From Sporosarcina ureae (GTDB taxonomy: Bacteria; Bacillota; Bacilli; Bacillales_A; Planococcaceae), in assembly GCF_029267015.1 (NCBI RefSeq), contig NZ_JARIEA010000028.1, forward strand, positions 1 to 47,118: DNA of 47,118 nucleotides, read 5' to 3'. Shown here in pieces: positions 15,461 to 24,973 of the stretch. Every line of letters begins with the position of its first letter. Within the stretch, counting starts at the first letter, position 1. Under the pieces are notes generated by a model, which ran no database searches, was not told the DNA's origin, and worked only from the letters and a program-made list of their open reading frames with translations. The position numbers and the translations under genes were made by a program.

Positions 15461-16625
15461 AGTCATTTTTATGAGAAATGCGCTGTTTCGTCCATAAAAT
15501 TAACATTAAAGCAGCAATGGAACAAGCCGCCATACTAAGAAATGCAAAGCGTGGTGACTGATCGTATAGATAACCTGCGGGAAAAGTCAGAATCGCTACG
15601 CTTAGACTCATTGCGACTGCAGCATAGATACCTTGCGCAGAAGCGATTAAATAATTCGGTACGTTTTTCGAGATATATTGAACGAATGCAAAATGTGCCA
15701 TGCCGAATGATATGGAGTGGAGCATCTGCGTTGCGATAAATACGCTTGCTACAGGAAATAAGAAAATGGAAATCCAACGAATTGTAGAACCTGTCGCGGC
15801 TATTAAAAAAATAGTCGATGTCTTGACTCCGACAAGAAGACGGTCGGCCTGTGTGAAAAATATAATTTCAAATAATACAGCAATATTGAGTATAACTCCG
15901 ATGTAAAATCCGTTGATACCCATATCATCTAAAAATATAAAACCATAGTTGTAATAGGAAGCATGCGCGCCTTGCAGTAAAATCGCAATACATAGCACGA
16001 TAACGAAAGGTTTATCCGCAAACAGAGCGCGCAATTGGCCTTTTTGTGCAGTCGATTCTGCAACGGGCGATTGTTGCACTACTTCCGGAGCTTGTTGATA
16101 GAAAAATAGCAACGCCATACCGAGTCCGATGATCATCATATATAAAATGGCTTGCTCGTTCCAGATAGCTGTTACTGAACCGATTAATAATAGTGCGACA
16201 GTGTAGCCGATCGAACCAAATGAACGGCTCTTCCCATAATGAATGCGTTCATGTTGCATCAATAAGGACGCGCCACTCTCTACGCCTGGAAGAATAATAG
16301 GGTATACAGCACTGAACAAAACCGTCAAACCAAATAACACCGAAAATGGACTCTCCGGAAGATAAGCTAGCGCGACAATGAACGATAATAGCGTAGTCCA
16401 GCGTATAACGCGCAAAAGTGACATATTTCGCATGGCGTACGGAAATAGAAAGAATGTTGAAAAGGACCTAGCGATCATACCGGCCCCCATAATAATGCTA
16501 GCCTGCGTCACCGTTAAGCCTTTTGCTGAAGTCAACCAACCTGTCCAATAAGGTAAGAAGATGCCCCATGTAAAGAAAAACACAAAAAAGCTCATCGAGA
16601 GCCAACGTTGATTATTCAAATGCAA
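15459..16625 (-). CDS. MFS transporter, HcaT/YwbF-like
   Basis: A 388-residue, 12-helix major facilitator. The opening FFVFFFTWGIFLPYWTGWL and the pair SRSFGSIGYTVALLLIG with GIYAAVAMSLSVAILTFPAG place it in the PPP/HcaT (nucleoside/phenylpropionate-like) branch, close to B. subtilis YwbF. The substrate is not predictable. Start is ATG at 16625. It is monocistronic by spacing. Confidence 0.8.
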   Translation of the reverse strand: MHLNNQRWLSMSFFVFFFTWGIFLPYWTGWLTSAKGLTVTQASIIMGAGMIARSFSTFFLFPYAMRNMSLLRVIRWTTLLSFIVALAYLPESPFSVLFGLTVLFSAVYPIILPGVESGASLLMQHERIHYGKSRSFGSIGYTVALLLIGSVTAIWNEQAILYMMIIGLGMALLFFYQQAPEVVQQSPVAESTAQKGQLRALFADKPFVIVLCIAILLQGAHASYYNYGFIFLDDMGINGFYIGVILNIAVLFEIIFFTQADRLLVGVKTSTIFLIAATGSTIRWISIFLFPVASVFIATQMLHSISFGMAHFAFVQYISKNVPNYLIASAQGIYAAVAMSLSVAILTFPAGYLYDQSPRFAFLSMAACSIAALMLILWTKQRISHKND

Positions 16626-16790
16626 TACCTCACAATAATAGCTGAAAATTAAGTTAGGTAAATATTATCATAGACAGACGAAAAAGAAAAATAATGATAC
16701 ACTAGAATACATGGTTTGAAACAAAGCTTACGCTATATTAAAAAGAGAGTAGATATTTAATAGGCGTTTCAGAAAGAAAGCAGGTATTGT

Positions 16791-17720
16791 ATGAGAAACA
16801 ATAGAGATGATAAAAAGCGTAAAAGGAAAAATAAATGGATAGATGGAGGTATCGTTTTGATCTTCATGATCCTTGCAGGTAGTGTGATATGGATTGGGAC
16901 GAATGAATGGAGCATGGAGAAGGCGCTAGACAGTATTCAAAGTGAATCAGAATCATCTACCGACTTTCAAGAAATAGAAAAGTCAGTGGATTCAAGCCAA
17001 ACGGATCAAACAAAACGTCATGACGAAGAAAAAACCCCTATACCGAGTGAAGAACGACTTCGGGAAGTAGATAAGTCATTACTCGATGAGGCACAAGAAG
17101 AATCGCAAGAGGAAATGTCTGTGGAAAAAGCGGCACCTCAAGACACAGTGAAGCCCTCTAACCCAACTAGCTATATCAAAGGACAGAAATTACCTCAAGA
17201 ACCAATGTTTATACATGGCGTTTTACTTGCCAATAAACAATATCCTCTACCGGAAGATTACGCACCTGGAGAAAGCGAAGAAGCGAGAGAGGCATTCAAT
17301 GAATTAGCAGCCGCAGCCTTAACGTCTGGTATTAATCTGCAAGCGTTCAGTACCTATCGTTCGTATGACTACCAAGTGACTTTATATAACCGATATGTAG
17401 AAAGAGACGGACAGGAAGCAGCCGACCGGTATAGTGCGCGTCCAGGCTATTCAGAGCATCAGACAGGGCTTGCGTTTGATATTGGGGAAGTGAATCATGA
17501 AAAACATTGGGCGTCGAATTCTTTTGGAGATACAGAAGCGGCTAAGTGGCTCGCTGCTAACGCTCATCAATATGGATTTATCCTTCGTTATCCTGAAGGA
17601 AAAGAAGAAATGACTGGCTACATGCATGAATCTTGGCATTATCGTTATGTTGGAAAAGACATGGCAGAACAAATTTTTAAACGTAACATCACGTTGGAAG
17701 AATATTTAAACGTACGATAA
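16791..17720 (+). CDS. D-alanyl-D-alanine carboxypeptidase, VanY family
   Basis: A 309-residue membrane-anchored zinc peptidase that trims the terminal D-Ala from peptidoglycan stem peptides. Residues 1-16 are basic, about 17-37 a membrane anchor, and about 40-130 an acidic, Ser/Glu-rich linker outside the cell. The catalytic domain has SEHQTGLAFDIG (zinc His and Asp) and ESWHYRYVG (catalytic Glu and zinc His). FSTYRSYDYQ is also a family mark. It is not linked to van resistance genes, so a housekeeping wall role is more likely than glycopeptide resistance. Confidence 0.9.
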   Translation: MRNNRDDKKRKRKNKWIDGGIVLIFMILAGSVIWIGTNEWSMEKALDSIQSESESSTDFQEIEKSVDSSQTDQTKRHDEEKTPIPSEERLREVDKSLLDEAQEESQEEMSVEKAAPQDTVKPSNPTSYIKGQKLPQEPMFIHGVLLANKQYPLPEDYAPGESEEAREAFNELAAAALTSGINLQAFSTYRSYDYQVTLYNRYVERDGQEAADRYSARPGYSEHQTGLAFDIGEVNHEKHWASNSFGDTEAAKWLAANAHQYGFILRYPEGKEEMTGYMHESWHYRYVGKDMAEQIFKRNITLEEYLNVR

Positions 17721-17725
17721 AAACA

Positions 17726-17758
17726 GCCGACAGAAGATATTCTCTGTCGGCCGTTTTT
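17726..17758. terminator. Bidirectional terminator
   Basis: A perfect 9-bp stem (17726-17734 with 17743-17751) with T runs on both sides, between convergent genes. Confidence 0.85.
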
Positions 17759-19209
17759 TATAAGATTGGAGATAGTAAGCGGGAAATCGATTCTTTAACT
17801 TTGATCAATCGCTCACGCTCCAAATACGCATGTAGTGTTAACTCGGTTGAATTCTGAATATCTTCCTCGAAAATCTCTGCCAACTCATGAGATTTTTCCC
17901 GGTCATAAATGAAAGCATTCACTTCGAAGTTCAAGCGGAAACTGCGAACATCAATATTCGCTGTTCCGACAGATGATACTTGATCATCTACTACAATTTG
18001 CTTGGCGTGGATAAAGCCGTTTTCATAAATGTATACTCTCGCTCCAGCTTTTAGTAACAGTCCGATATTTGAATAGGTCGCCCAGTAGACAAACATGTGA
18101 TCCGGCTTATTAGGGATCATGATCCGGACGTCCACACCTGATAAACATGCAATCCGAAGAGCGTCCAGCATACTTGTGTCAGGAATAAAATAAGGCGTCT
18201 GAATGTAGATATAGTCTTTCGCCAAGAAGATCATCTTCAAATAGCCATCTTTAATATCTTCCCACTCGGAATCGGGTCCGCTAGATACAATTTGCATCGC
18301 GACAGTTCCTTTACGGGGAATGGCAGGGAAGAATCGTTCATCATACTGAATATTTGTTCTTGGTGAGGCCTGATTCCAATCGAGGATAAAGCGCGTCTGT
18401 AAGGGATGAACTGCACTTCCCTCAATACGAAGATGTGTATCGCGCCAGTAACCAAACTTTTTGCTGAGTCCTAAATATTCATCGCCGACGTTAAACCCAC
18501 CGATGTATCCGATTCTTCCATCGATAATAACGATCTTCCGATGATTCCGGTAGTTCAAACGTGGATTGATCAGTGGAAGCAAGGCAGGGAAGAATGCAGC
18601 AACTTCACCGCCACTAGTAATTAATTCTTGAAAGTGCCTCACATGCAAACCACGTGAGCCAATATCATCAAACAACATACGTACTTTCACACCAGATTTC
18701 GCTTTTCGGATTAGAACCTCTTCAATTCGTTTTCCTATTCCGTCGAGCCGGAAAATATAATACTGAATGTGGATATGATCACGAGCGTGTTCCAAGTCCT
18801 CGAGTAGTGCTTCAAACTTCTCTTGACCGTCCGTGAATATCTGCACATCATTATCCTGTGTCAGTACGGAATGATTATTGCGTAAATGCAAATAGATCAT
18901 ATCGCCATATTCTTCTGTATCGGGCTTCAGAAACTCGAATGTCTCATTTTCTATTGCCTCAAGTTGATAACTAATCAGCTTTTCAATACCGATTTTATTC
19001 CTGCCTTCCCAGCGGAATAAGTGCTTCTGTCGCAATTGTCGACCGAGTAATAAATAAATTACGAAGCCTAAAATTGGAATAAAGAATAGCACGAGAAGCC
19101 ATGCCCAAGTACTGGTAGGATCTCGACGCTCTAAAAATATCAAAGCGACCGCTAGAAATATATTAATAACCAACGTACTTGTGATAATCAAACTAATCAC
19201 TTGCGTCAT
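17758..19209 (-). CDS. cls: Cardiolipin synthase
   Basis: A 483-residue phospholipase-D superfamily enzyme that joins two phosphatidylglycerols into cardiolipin. Two N-terminal membrane helices (about 5-22 and 33-53) include WAWLLVLFFIPILGFVIYLL. HKD motif 1 is HRKIVIIDG and motif 2 is HAKQIVVDD, each followed by the usual G/S-x-N/D residues (GGFNVGD; GTANID). Length is typical for Firmicutes ClsA-type enzymes. It stands alone on its strand. Confidence 0.95.
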   Translation of the reverse strand: MTQVISLIITSTLVINIFLAVALIFLERRDPTSTWAWLLVLFFIPILGFVIYLLLGRQLRQKHLFRWEGRNKIGIEKLISYQLEAIENETFEFLKPDTEEYGDMIYLHLRNNHSVLTQDNDVQIFTDGQEKFEALLEDLEHARDHIHIQYYIFRLDGIGKRIEEVLIRKAKSGVKVRMLFDDIGSRGLHVRHFQELITSGGEVAAFFPALLPLINPRLNYRNHRKIVIIDGRIGYIGGFNVGDEYLGLSKKFGYWRDTHLRIEGSAVHPLQTRFILDWNQASPRTNIQYDERFFPAIPRKGTVAMQIVSSGPDSEWEDIKDGYLKMIFLAKDYIYIQTPYFIPDTSMLDALRIACLSGVDVRIMIPNKPDHMFVYWATYSNIGLLLKAGARVYIYENGFIHAKQIVVDDQVSSVGTANIDVRSFRLNFEVNAFIYDREKSHELAEIFEEDIQNSTELTLHAYLERERLIKVKESISRLLSPIL

Positions 19210-19308
19210 ATGCTTCCTCCCATAGGATATATACTATTCCCCTAGTATAACGGAGTTGCGAATAAATAACCTGTTTACAAAGTAAGATAAAACTTCATCC
19301 GTATGGTA

Positions 19309-20484
19309 TCAAGCAACAGGTTTTGCAGTGTTTCGTAAAGACCGTGTTGATTTACGGAATATAAACACTAAGATTATGGAGAGTAATGCGATAATTGCAG
19401 AAATAAAGTACATATTACCTGCTTGCATGGTGAATACCCATGTAAATAACAACGGACCAATAATCCGCCCCATATTATCCATAGAGTAGGAGAGACCCGC
19501 TGCAGTTCCATACATACCGCCCGATTCTTTAGTTGTGAGTGATACGAGTACTGTCCTGACAAGTGCATTACCGGCAGTGAATACACTCATTGCAAAACCT
19601 GCCCATAGTAAACTTGTGGAAAATGGAATGAGTATTAGGCCGATTGCTGTAACGACTTGCGCGACGATAATCCATGAAGTTTCTGTACCATTCTTCACGC
19701 GTCGTACCACACCACCTTGAATGGCGGCATCCACAAGACCACTTGCCATAAATAAATAGCCTAGTTGTAGTGGTGTAATTTGAATTTTATCGATTTGAAA
19801 CAGCTGGAATGTTGCTTCGACGCCAGCGAGTAAAAACGTGATGATGAATGATGTGATGAATAGATAGCGAATACGATATGTCCATAAGGTAGAAGCACCT
19901 TTTGGAATAATAGCTCGTTTATTCCCTTCACTATGACGGTCAGGCTCTTTGAGAATAATCATAGCGTACACAGTTAATAGCAGAGTCAATGAACCGGAAG
20001 CGATGAATGGTAGTTGCAAATGGACGTCGCCTAGAATACCCCCAATTGCTGGTCCGAAAATGAATCCGAGACCGATTGACATGCCGAGTAGACCCATGTA
20101 CTTATTCCGATTCTCTTCTGTCGTGATATCAGCAACAAACCCAGTCACTGCGGTATATAACGCACCTGAGAAGATACCTCCTACTACGCGCGAAACATAA
20201 AGCAGAACTATATGGTGCATAAACGCTGCAAATAAGAAGAAGCTTAGGCTAAAACCGAGCAAGCCAATCATAATCAGTCTCTTTCTACCTGTACGATCAG
20301 ACAGCGCGCCCCATAATGGCGCAGTGAAGAATGAGGAAAGGGCGTAGATCGTCAGCAGACCACCGACATGCACTTCTGAAAAGCCTTCAGCTAGGATGAC
20401 TTCGGGTAAAATAGGGATGATGATGCCGAATCCGAGGTAAACGAAGAACTGGACGGACATCAATAATAATATCGTTTTCTTCAT
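19309..20484 (-). CDS. MFS multidrug efflux transporter, Bmr/NorA-like
   Basis: A 391-residue, 12-helix drug/proton antiporter. Motif A is present as PLWGALSDRTGRKRLIMIG between helices 2 and 3, and motif C as GLGFIFGPAIGGILGD in helix 5, the mark of export-type MFS proteins (DHA1). Closest in style to Bmr, NorA and TetA(L)-like pumps; substrate cannot be read from sequence. Start ATG 20484. A repeat-rich intergenic region follows upstream. Confidence 0.85.
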   Translation of the reverse strand: MKKTILLLMSVQFFVYLGFGIIIPILPEVILAEGFSEVHVGGLLTIYALSSFFTAPLWGALSDRTGRKRLIMIGLLGFSLSFFLFAAFMHHIVLLYVSRVVGGIFSGALYTAVTGFVADITTEENRNKYMGLLGMSIGLGFIFGPAIGGILGDVHLQLPFIASGSLTLLLTVYAMIILKEPDRHSEGNKRAIIPKGASTLWTYRIRYLFITSFIITFLLAGVEATFQLFQIDKIQITPLQLGYLFMASGLVDAAIQGGVVRRVKNGTETSWIIVAQVVTAIGLILIPFSTSLLWAGFAMSVFTAGNALVRTVLVSLTTKESGGMYGTAAGLSYSMDNMGRIIGPLLFTWVFTMQAGNMYFISAIIALLSIILVFIFRKSTRSLRNTAKPVA

Positions 20485-20620
20485 ATGTAACCTGCTTTCT
20501 GTCTGAATAGTTTCTTTCTTATCGTACGATGAAAAGGGGGAGCGTTCAAGTAGGAGTGAGGGAATTGGTATACGTGAGGGGACGGAAGCGGATTGTAGAT
20601 GGTTTTTGAAATATTAAAAG

Positions 20621-20687
20621 CAAATTCAAAGTCAAATTCAAAGTCAAATTCAAAGTCAAAGTCAAAGTCAAAGTCAAAGTCAAAGTC
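20621..20687. repeat. Hexanucleotide tandem array
   Basis: Eleven units of CAAA(G/T)T: three alternating pairs of CAAATT and CAAAGT, then five more CAAAGT. It lies about 30 bases from the hairpin repeat, at the same side as the CTTGAA array of copy 1. Confidence 0.9.
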
Positions 20688-20720
20688 TTAGGAGAAATGA
20701 GTGAGTTTGTGAGTGGTTCG

Positions 20721-20853
20721 GGATGGAAGCTCCAGTTGGCGGACGCTTTCCCATGGGCTCTCGGTGAGCCAACCAGTTCGCTGCGCTCTCTTTTGGTTGT
20801 CTCTCCTTTCGAGCTGATCCATCGGGAGTCGCCGCCAACTTCCGCTTCCATCC
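20721..20853 (-). repeat. Hairpin-type intergenic repeat, copy 2
   Basis: A complete copy. The ends form GGATGGAAGC (20721-20730) with GCTTCCATCC (20844-20853), a symmetrical three-base internal loop, then AGTTGGCGG (20734-20742) with CCGCCAACT (20832-20840): 19 paired positions. An inner stem uses CAACC/GGTTG plus a GGAGAG/CTCACC pairing with one mismatch that is perfect in copy 1. Open frames here encode only LT-repeat peptides. The remaining 20485-21060 region holds no gene I can support. Confidence 0.8.
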
Positions 20854-21067
20854 TACTTTTATAGTGCAGGTACTTAGATCACTCACTGTAGGTAGTGTGT
20901 GAATTATTGTTTTGTTTTAACTTCTTTAGATTCAAGTTCTACAGTTCAAAATCGATTACAATACTTATTTTAATGAGCAAGTAAAGGGTATCATCTACTT
21001 ACATTACAAATCCCCACCCCAACACTCCTGCCAGCCTATCTGTTTAGCTTATTTAACCTTCACTTCA

Positions 21068-21120
21068 AAAACAAAAAAGACTACCCCAGAAAGTCGTATA
21101 TTCCGACTTCTGGGGCAGTC
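21068..21120 (-). terminator. Intrinsic terminator of copA
   Basis: A long stem between 21079-21096 and 21103-21120 with small irregularities. On the minus strand it is followed by TTTTTTGTTTTTG, nine bases after the copA stop. Confidence 0.85.
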
Positions 21121-21128
21121 TAATACTT

Positions 21129-23534
21129 TTAATGCAACTTCACTCGCTGTAGACGTAAAGCGTTTAACACGACTGACACCGAACTGAATGCCATCGCAGC
21201 GCCTGCTAGCCATGGTGCTAGCAGACCGGCTGCTGCAATTGGAATGCCGATCGAGTTATACGCAAGTGCCCAGAACAAGTTCTGCTTAATGTTCCGGACC
21301 GTCAACCCACTCATCTTCACTGTATCCACAACGCGTAATAAATCACCATGCATCAGCGTCACGTCAGCCGCTTCCATCGCGACCGCTGTTCCGGTACCCA
21401 TCGCCATACCGATATCGGCAACTGCGAGGGCAGGTGCATCGTTAATACCGTCACCGACCATCGCGACACGCTTTCCTTCAGCTTGCAGCGAACGAATGAC
21501 TTCTGCTTTACGGTCCGGCAATACACCTGCAATTACATGATCGATTCCAGCCGTATTCGCAATGGCCTGTGCCGTCATTTGCTGATCTCCAGTTAACATG
21601 ATGACATCGAGACCCATAGCCCGTAGCTCAGCAATGGCCTGACTAGATGTTTCCTTAATCATATCCGCAACGGCAATGACCGCTTCATGTACACCGTCTA
21701 ATGCCATGAACATAACCGTCTTTCCGTCGCCTTCCATTTGTTCTACAGAAGCAATTGTCGAATCAAATTCCACATCATAGCGAGAGAGTAGATTCTTTGT
21801 ACCGAGTAAAACAATCTGTCCCTCGATCACTGTACGAATTCCGTAACCCGGAATCGCTTCGAATGAATCAACCGTTGGCAATGTAGAAAGTTGCTCCAGT
21901 CCATAAGAAGTAATAGCTTTTGCAACAGGGTGCTCAGAGTCACTTTCGGAAGCCGCAGCAAGTGATAACAAAGACATTCGCTGTTTTTCATCCCGAACAT
22001 GGAAATCTGTCAGTTCTGGAAGACCTTTTGTGATCGTTCCTGTTTTATCAAATACAATCGTATCAATAGATCGAGTCTGCTCCATTGCTTCAGCCGTTTT
22101 AAATAACACGCCTTCTTCTGCAGCTCGTCCTGAACCTGCCATTATAGAAGTTGGAGTAGCGAGACCTAGTGCACACGGACATGCAATGACCAGTACGGCA
22201 ATCATGCTTGTTAGAGAAGCTTCGAAATCACCAGGTGCGACTACGAAATACCAGATGAGAAACGTAATGATCGCAATTCCGACAACGACAGGTACAAACA
22301 CGCCGGAAATTCGGTCAGCCAGTCGTTGGATGGGTGCTTTTGATCCTTGTGCTTCTTCTACGACCCGAATGATCGTGGATAGCATGGTGTCTTTACCTAC
22401 GTTCGATGCTTCTACGCGTAATGAACCGTTAGCATTCACTGTAGCAGCGAATACTTCATCACCGTTTTGTTTATCGACGGGTAAGCTTTCGCCTGTTAGC
22501 ATCGACTCATCCACTGCAGAAGCTCCAGATAAGACAATTCCGTCCACCGGAATAGAAGCTCCAGGCCGAATAACTAGAATATCTCCGTGAGCTACTTCGT
22601 GAATAGGTATTTCGATGACTTCACCATCGCGTTCTAAAATAGCCACTTGTGGTTGCAACTTCATCAGATTTTTTATTGCATCTGATGAGCGACCTTTAGC
22701 ACGTGCTTCGAATACTTTACCTAATAAAATCAATGTAATTAACACTGCACTTGTTTCGAAATACAACCCATGTTCTAGTGCGAAACCAGTCAATACAAGA
22801 TAGACCGAATAGAAATAGGCGGCAGACGTACCGAGTACAACGAGTACGTCCATATTGGCACTGCCATTACGTAGAGCAGCATACGCGCCTTTATAGAACG
22901 TAGCACCAATCCAAAATTGTACGGGTGTAGCTAATGCCCATTGGAAATAGGGATTCATAAATATTTCCGGCACATACATCCAAGAAGTGAAGGAAAAGTG
23001 TGCGAACATCGTCCACAAAAGCGGCAAGGACAGGATAGCGGAAATAATCAGCTTGCGCGTCTTTTCATCTATCTCCTTCTGCCGATGATCAGTTTGTTCA
23101 GCGGATTCCTCTGAACGAGGTGCTGCTTCATAACCGATCTTTTTAATCTTTTGTAAAATATCCGTTAAATCTAAAGCGGCAGGGTCATAACTTACATGAG
23201 CAGTTTCAAGTGCTAAGTTGACGGAAGCAGATTGAATACCAGACGTACGTGATAATACTTTTTCAATGCGTGCAGAACAAGCCGCACATGTCATGCCACT
23301 AATATTCAGATTTACTTCTTCCATCAACACATCATAACCTAGCTTTCGAATTCGTTCTTCTACGTCAGTTAATCCTATTTGTTCAGAATCAAATGTAACA
23401 GCTGCCTTTTCTGTCGCAAAATTCACGTTAGCAGTAGATACACCTTCTAATCGTTGCAGACCTTTTTCAATGCGATTAGCACAAGCTGCACACGTCATAC
23501 CTGTAATAGCAAATTCTGATTTTTGTTCACTCAT
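21129..23534 (-). CDS. copA: Copper-exporting P1B-type ATPase CopA
   Basis: An 801-residue ATPase that pumps Cu(I) out of the cell. Two N-terminal heavy-metal-associated domains carry GMTCAAC (about residues 12-18 and 82-88). The membrane metal site is CPC in [15 protein letters not shown]. Phosphorylation motif DKTGT, the nucleotide-binding SEHPVAKAI and the hinge [11 protein letters not shown] are all intact. ATG at 23534 is chosen because AGAGGTG lies ten bases upstream; a GTG at 23546 overlaps that site. It is the last gene of csoR-copZ-copA. Confidence 0.96.
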   Translation of the reverse strand: MSEQKSEFAITGMTCAACANRIEKGLQRLEGVSTANVNFATEKAAVTFDSEQIGLTDVEERIRKLGYDVLMEEVNLNISGMTCAACSARIEKVLSRTSGIQSASVNLALETAHVSYDPAALDLTDILQKIKKIGYEAAPRSEESAEQTDHRQKEIDEKTRKLIISAILSLPLLWTMFAHFSFTSWMYVPEIFMNPYFQWALATPVQFWIGATFYKGAYAALRNGSANMDVLVVLGTSAAYFYSVYLVLTGFALEHGLYFETSAVLITLILLGKVFEARAKGRSSDAIKNLMKLQPQVAILERDGEVIEIPIHEVAHGDILVIRPGASIPVDGIVLSGASAVDESMLTGESLPVDKQNGDEVFAATVNANGSLRVEASNVGKDTMLSTIIRVVEEAQGSKAPIQRLADRISGVFVPVVVGIAIITFLIWYFVVAPGDFEASLTSMIAVLVIACPCALGLATPTSIMAGSGRAAEEGVLFKTAEAMEQTRSIDTIVFDKTGTITKGLPELTDFHVRDEKQRMSLLSLAAASESDSEHPVAKAITSYGLEQLSTLPTVDSFEAIPGYGIRTVIEGQIVLLGTKNLLSRYDVEFDSTIASVEQMEGDGKTVMFMALDGVHEAVIAVADMIKETSSQAIAELRAMGLDVIMLTGDQQMTAQAIANTAGIDHVIAGVLPDRKAEVIRSLQAEGKRVAMVGDGINDAPALAVADIGMAMGTGTAVAMEAADVTLMHGDLLRVVDTVKMSGLTVRNIKQNLFWALAYNSIGIPIAAAGLLAPWLAGAAMAFSSVSVVLNALRLQRVKLH

Positions 23535-23554
23535 GATGCAGGACACCTCTTTCG

Positions 23555-23764
23555 TTACGCTTCGACGTCATATCCTTGATCTTCAATTGCTTCTGTCATC
23601 TGAGCCACGTTTACCGCTGATTCATCGTACTGAACTACTACGTTATTAGCTTTTAAATCAACCAAAGCACGTTCTACTCCTGTTAATTCTGTTAAAGCAC
23701 CTTCAACTGCTTGTACACAATGGTTGCATGTCATTCCTGATACTTTCAATGTTGTTTCTGTCAT
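23555..23764 (-). CDS. copZ: Copper chaperone CopZ
   Basis: A 69-residue single HMA domain that carries Cu(I) to CopA. The metal site is GMTCNHC (residues 10-16) and the fold continues through [26 protein letters not shown] lies about nine bases before the ATG. It is 12 bases after csoR and 20 bases before copA. Confidence 0.95.
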   Translation of the reverse strand: MTETTLKVSGMTCNHCVQAVEGALTELTGVERALVDLKANNVVVQYDESAVNVAQMTEAIEDQGYDVEA

Positions 23765-23776
23765 GTATGATTCCTC

Positions 23777-24106
23777 CTATTTTCTAATTAATTTAGCTAT
23801 GGTTTTGACCAGTTCATCTAATACTTCTTCGTCCCCTTCAGCTAATCTAGTTTTGACGCAGCCTTTTAAGTGTCCATCCAATAAAACATTGGCGACACTA
23901 TTCAAAGCAGATTGTGTAGCAGACAGTTGGGTAATAATATCATCACAATATACATCGCGCTCTACCATCCCTTTAATGCCACGGATCTGACCTTCGATAC
24001 GGTTTAAACGATGGGTCAAGTTCGTTTTAATTTCTTCTGAATGATGACTCTTGCGGCAGGAAACTTCTACTTCTTCTAGCAAAGAGTCTTCGGGTAATAA
24101 TGTCAC
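23777..24106 (-). CDS. csoR: Copper-sensing repressor CsoR
   Basis: A four-helix CsoR/RcnR-family repressor. The Cu(I) ligands are Cys in DVYCDD, His and Cys in LLDGHLKGC. HRLNRIEGQIRGIKGMVERD is the family signature. GTG at 24106 lies ten bases after AAAGGTGG, giving 109 residues; an ATG at 24127 has no ribosome site. The N-terminal part before the fold (about 25 residues, with a Cys and two His) is longer than needed. It should repress its own operon through the site at 24142-24162. Confidence 0.93.
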   Translation of the reverse strand: MTLLPEDSLLEEVEVSCRKSHHSEEIKTNLTHRLNRIEGQIRGIKGMVERDVYCDDIITQLSATQSALNSVANVLLDGHLKGCVKTRLAEGDEEVLDELVKTIAKLIRK

Positions 24107-24141
24107 TGGTTGTCCACCACCTTTCATTTATATTCATCGTA

Positions 24142-24162
24142 ACATACGTATGGGGGGTATGT
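24142..24162. promoter_or_regulatory. CsoR operator
   Basis: ACATAC (24142-24147), nine bases with a G run, GTATGT (24157-24162). The TATGGGGGGTATG core resembles known CsoR sites. It lies 36 bases upstream of the csoR start. Confidence 0.75.
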
Positions 24163-24348
24163 GAAATCATCTGTTTTTTTAAAAAAGGTTTAAAACTTGC
24201 AAAAAAAGTGAAAATGTAACATAAATGAAAGATTTAAAATGCAAGTAAAGTGGTATGATATAGGTAATCAATAATTTTTTAAAAAATCGAGAACTTCATA
24301 AGTGATTAAACGTCTATATAATTAACCCAGAAGGTTGAGGTGGAAGAA

Positions 24349-24489
24349 GTGGCTAAAGAGATGGATTTCAAGAAAATTATTTCCAATTTGGCAAAGCTTG
24401 GTGTTTCCGCAAAACTCACAAAATCTAGAAGCGATATGTTGCAAGCGTTGACGCCTGCAGTACAAGTACCGCCTGTTCAAACTAACTAA
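24349..24489 (+). CDS. Small protein, Lmo0850-like
   Basis: A 46-residue protein: a helix DFKKIISNLAKLGVSAKLTK, then SRSDMLQAL and a proline-containing tail PAVQVPPVQTN. The LAKLGV-x-KTKSR-type pattern resembles the Lmo0850 family of small Firmicutes proteins (assigned from memory). GTG start with GAGGTGG nearby upstream; a strong terminator follows 14 bases after the stop. Function unknown. Confidence 0.65.
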   Translation: MAKEMDFKKIISNLAKLGVSAKLTKSRSDMLQALTPAVQVPPVQTN

Positions 24490-24502
24490 ACATAAGATCA
24501 TA

Positions 24503-24542
24503 CGAAAAGCTCACCCCCGAATGTTCGAGGGTGAGCTTTTCG
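24503..24542. terminator. Bidirectional terminator
   Basis: Arms 24503-24521 and 24524-24542 pair along 19 positions with one mismatch. It lies between the small gene and convergent yjdM. Confidence 0.85.
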
Positions 24543-24556
24543 TGTTAGGTAAAGTA

Positions 24557-24901
24557 TTAAATTTTCTTCACAAACTCCGATTTTAGTTGCATAGCGCCAA
24601 ATCCATCAATTTTACAATCGATATTATGATCGCCATCTACTAAACGGATACTTTTTACTTTCGTTCCCATTTTCAGTGGATTGGAACTTCCTTTCACTTT
24701 TAAATCTTTGATGACTGTTACAGAATCTCCATCCTGCAACACATTGCCATTAGCATCCTTGATCTCTGGCATTTCTAAGGAGTCGGATTCTTCCACTGAT
24801 CCTGGAGTCCACTCGTATGCACATTCCGGACAAACAAGAAGGTTTCCATCTTCGTACGTATATTCCGATTGGCATTTTGGACAATTTGGTAAAGTTGACA
24901 T
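24557..24901 (-). CDS. yjdM: YjdM/PhnA-family zinc-ribbon protein
   Basis: A 114-residue protein of the PhnA/YjdM family. The N-terminal zinc ribbon is [21 protein letters not shown]. The C-terminal domain starts [20 protein letters not shown] and ends [16 protein letters not shown], both family marks. The old name 'alkylphosphonate utilisation' is misleading; the role is not settled. ATG 24901 is preceded by a GGGGG ribosome site; the upstream in-frame part is not conserved. rodA ends 72 bases upstream. Confidence 0.9.
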   Translation of the reverse strand: MSTLPNCPKCQSEYTYEDGNLLVCPECAYEWTPGSVEESDSLEMPEIKDANGNVLQDGDSVTVIKDLKVKGSSNPLKMGTKVKSIRLVDGDHNIDCKIDGFGAMQLKSEFVKKI

Positions 24902-24973
24902 AAAAAAACCCCCATTCCTATACAGTCTACACAATTTGTGACTGCTCGAAAAGGGGGGCGTGGCATTCATTCA

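Noticed and set aside
16791..17720. Glycopeptide resistance gene vanY
   Set aside because: The catalytic domain fits VanY-type peptidases, but no vanR, vanS, vanH, vanA or vanX lies nearby; a housekeeping wall enzyme is simpler.
20621..20687. CRISPR array
   Set aside because: Six-base units without spacers and no cas genes; it is a microsatellite.
20546..20851. Frames with LT-repeat peptides
   Set aside because: The repeats are only the translation of the hexamer array and hairpin element.
22030..22590. 186-codon frame opposite copA
   Set aside because: Antisense shadow of a highly conserved gene; no ribosome site or known motif.
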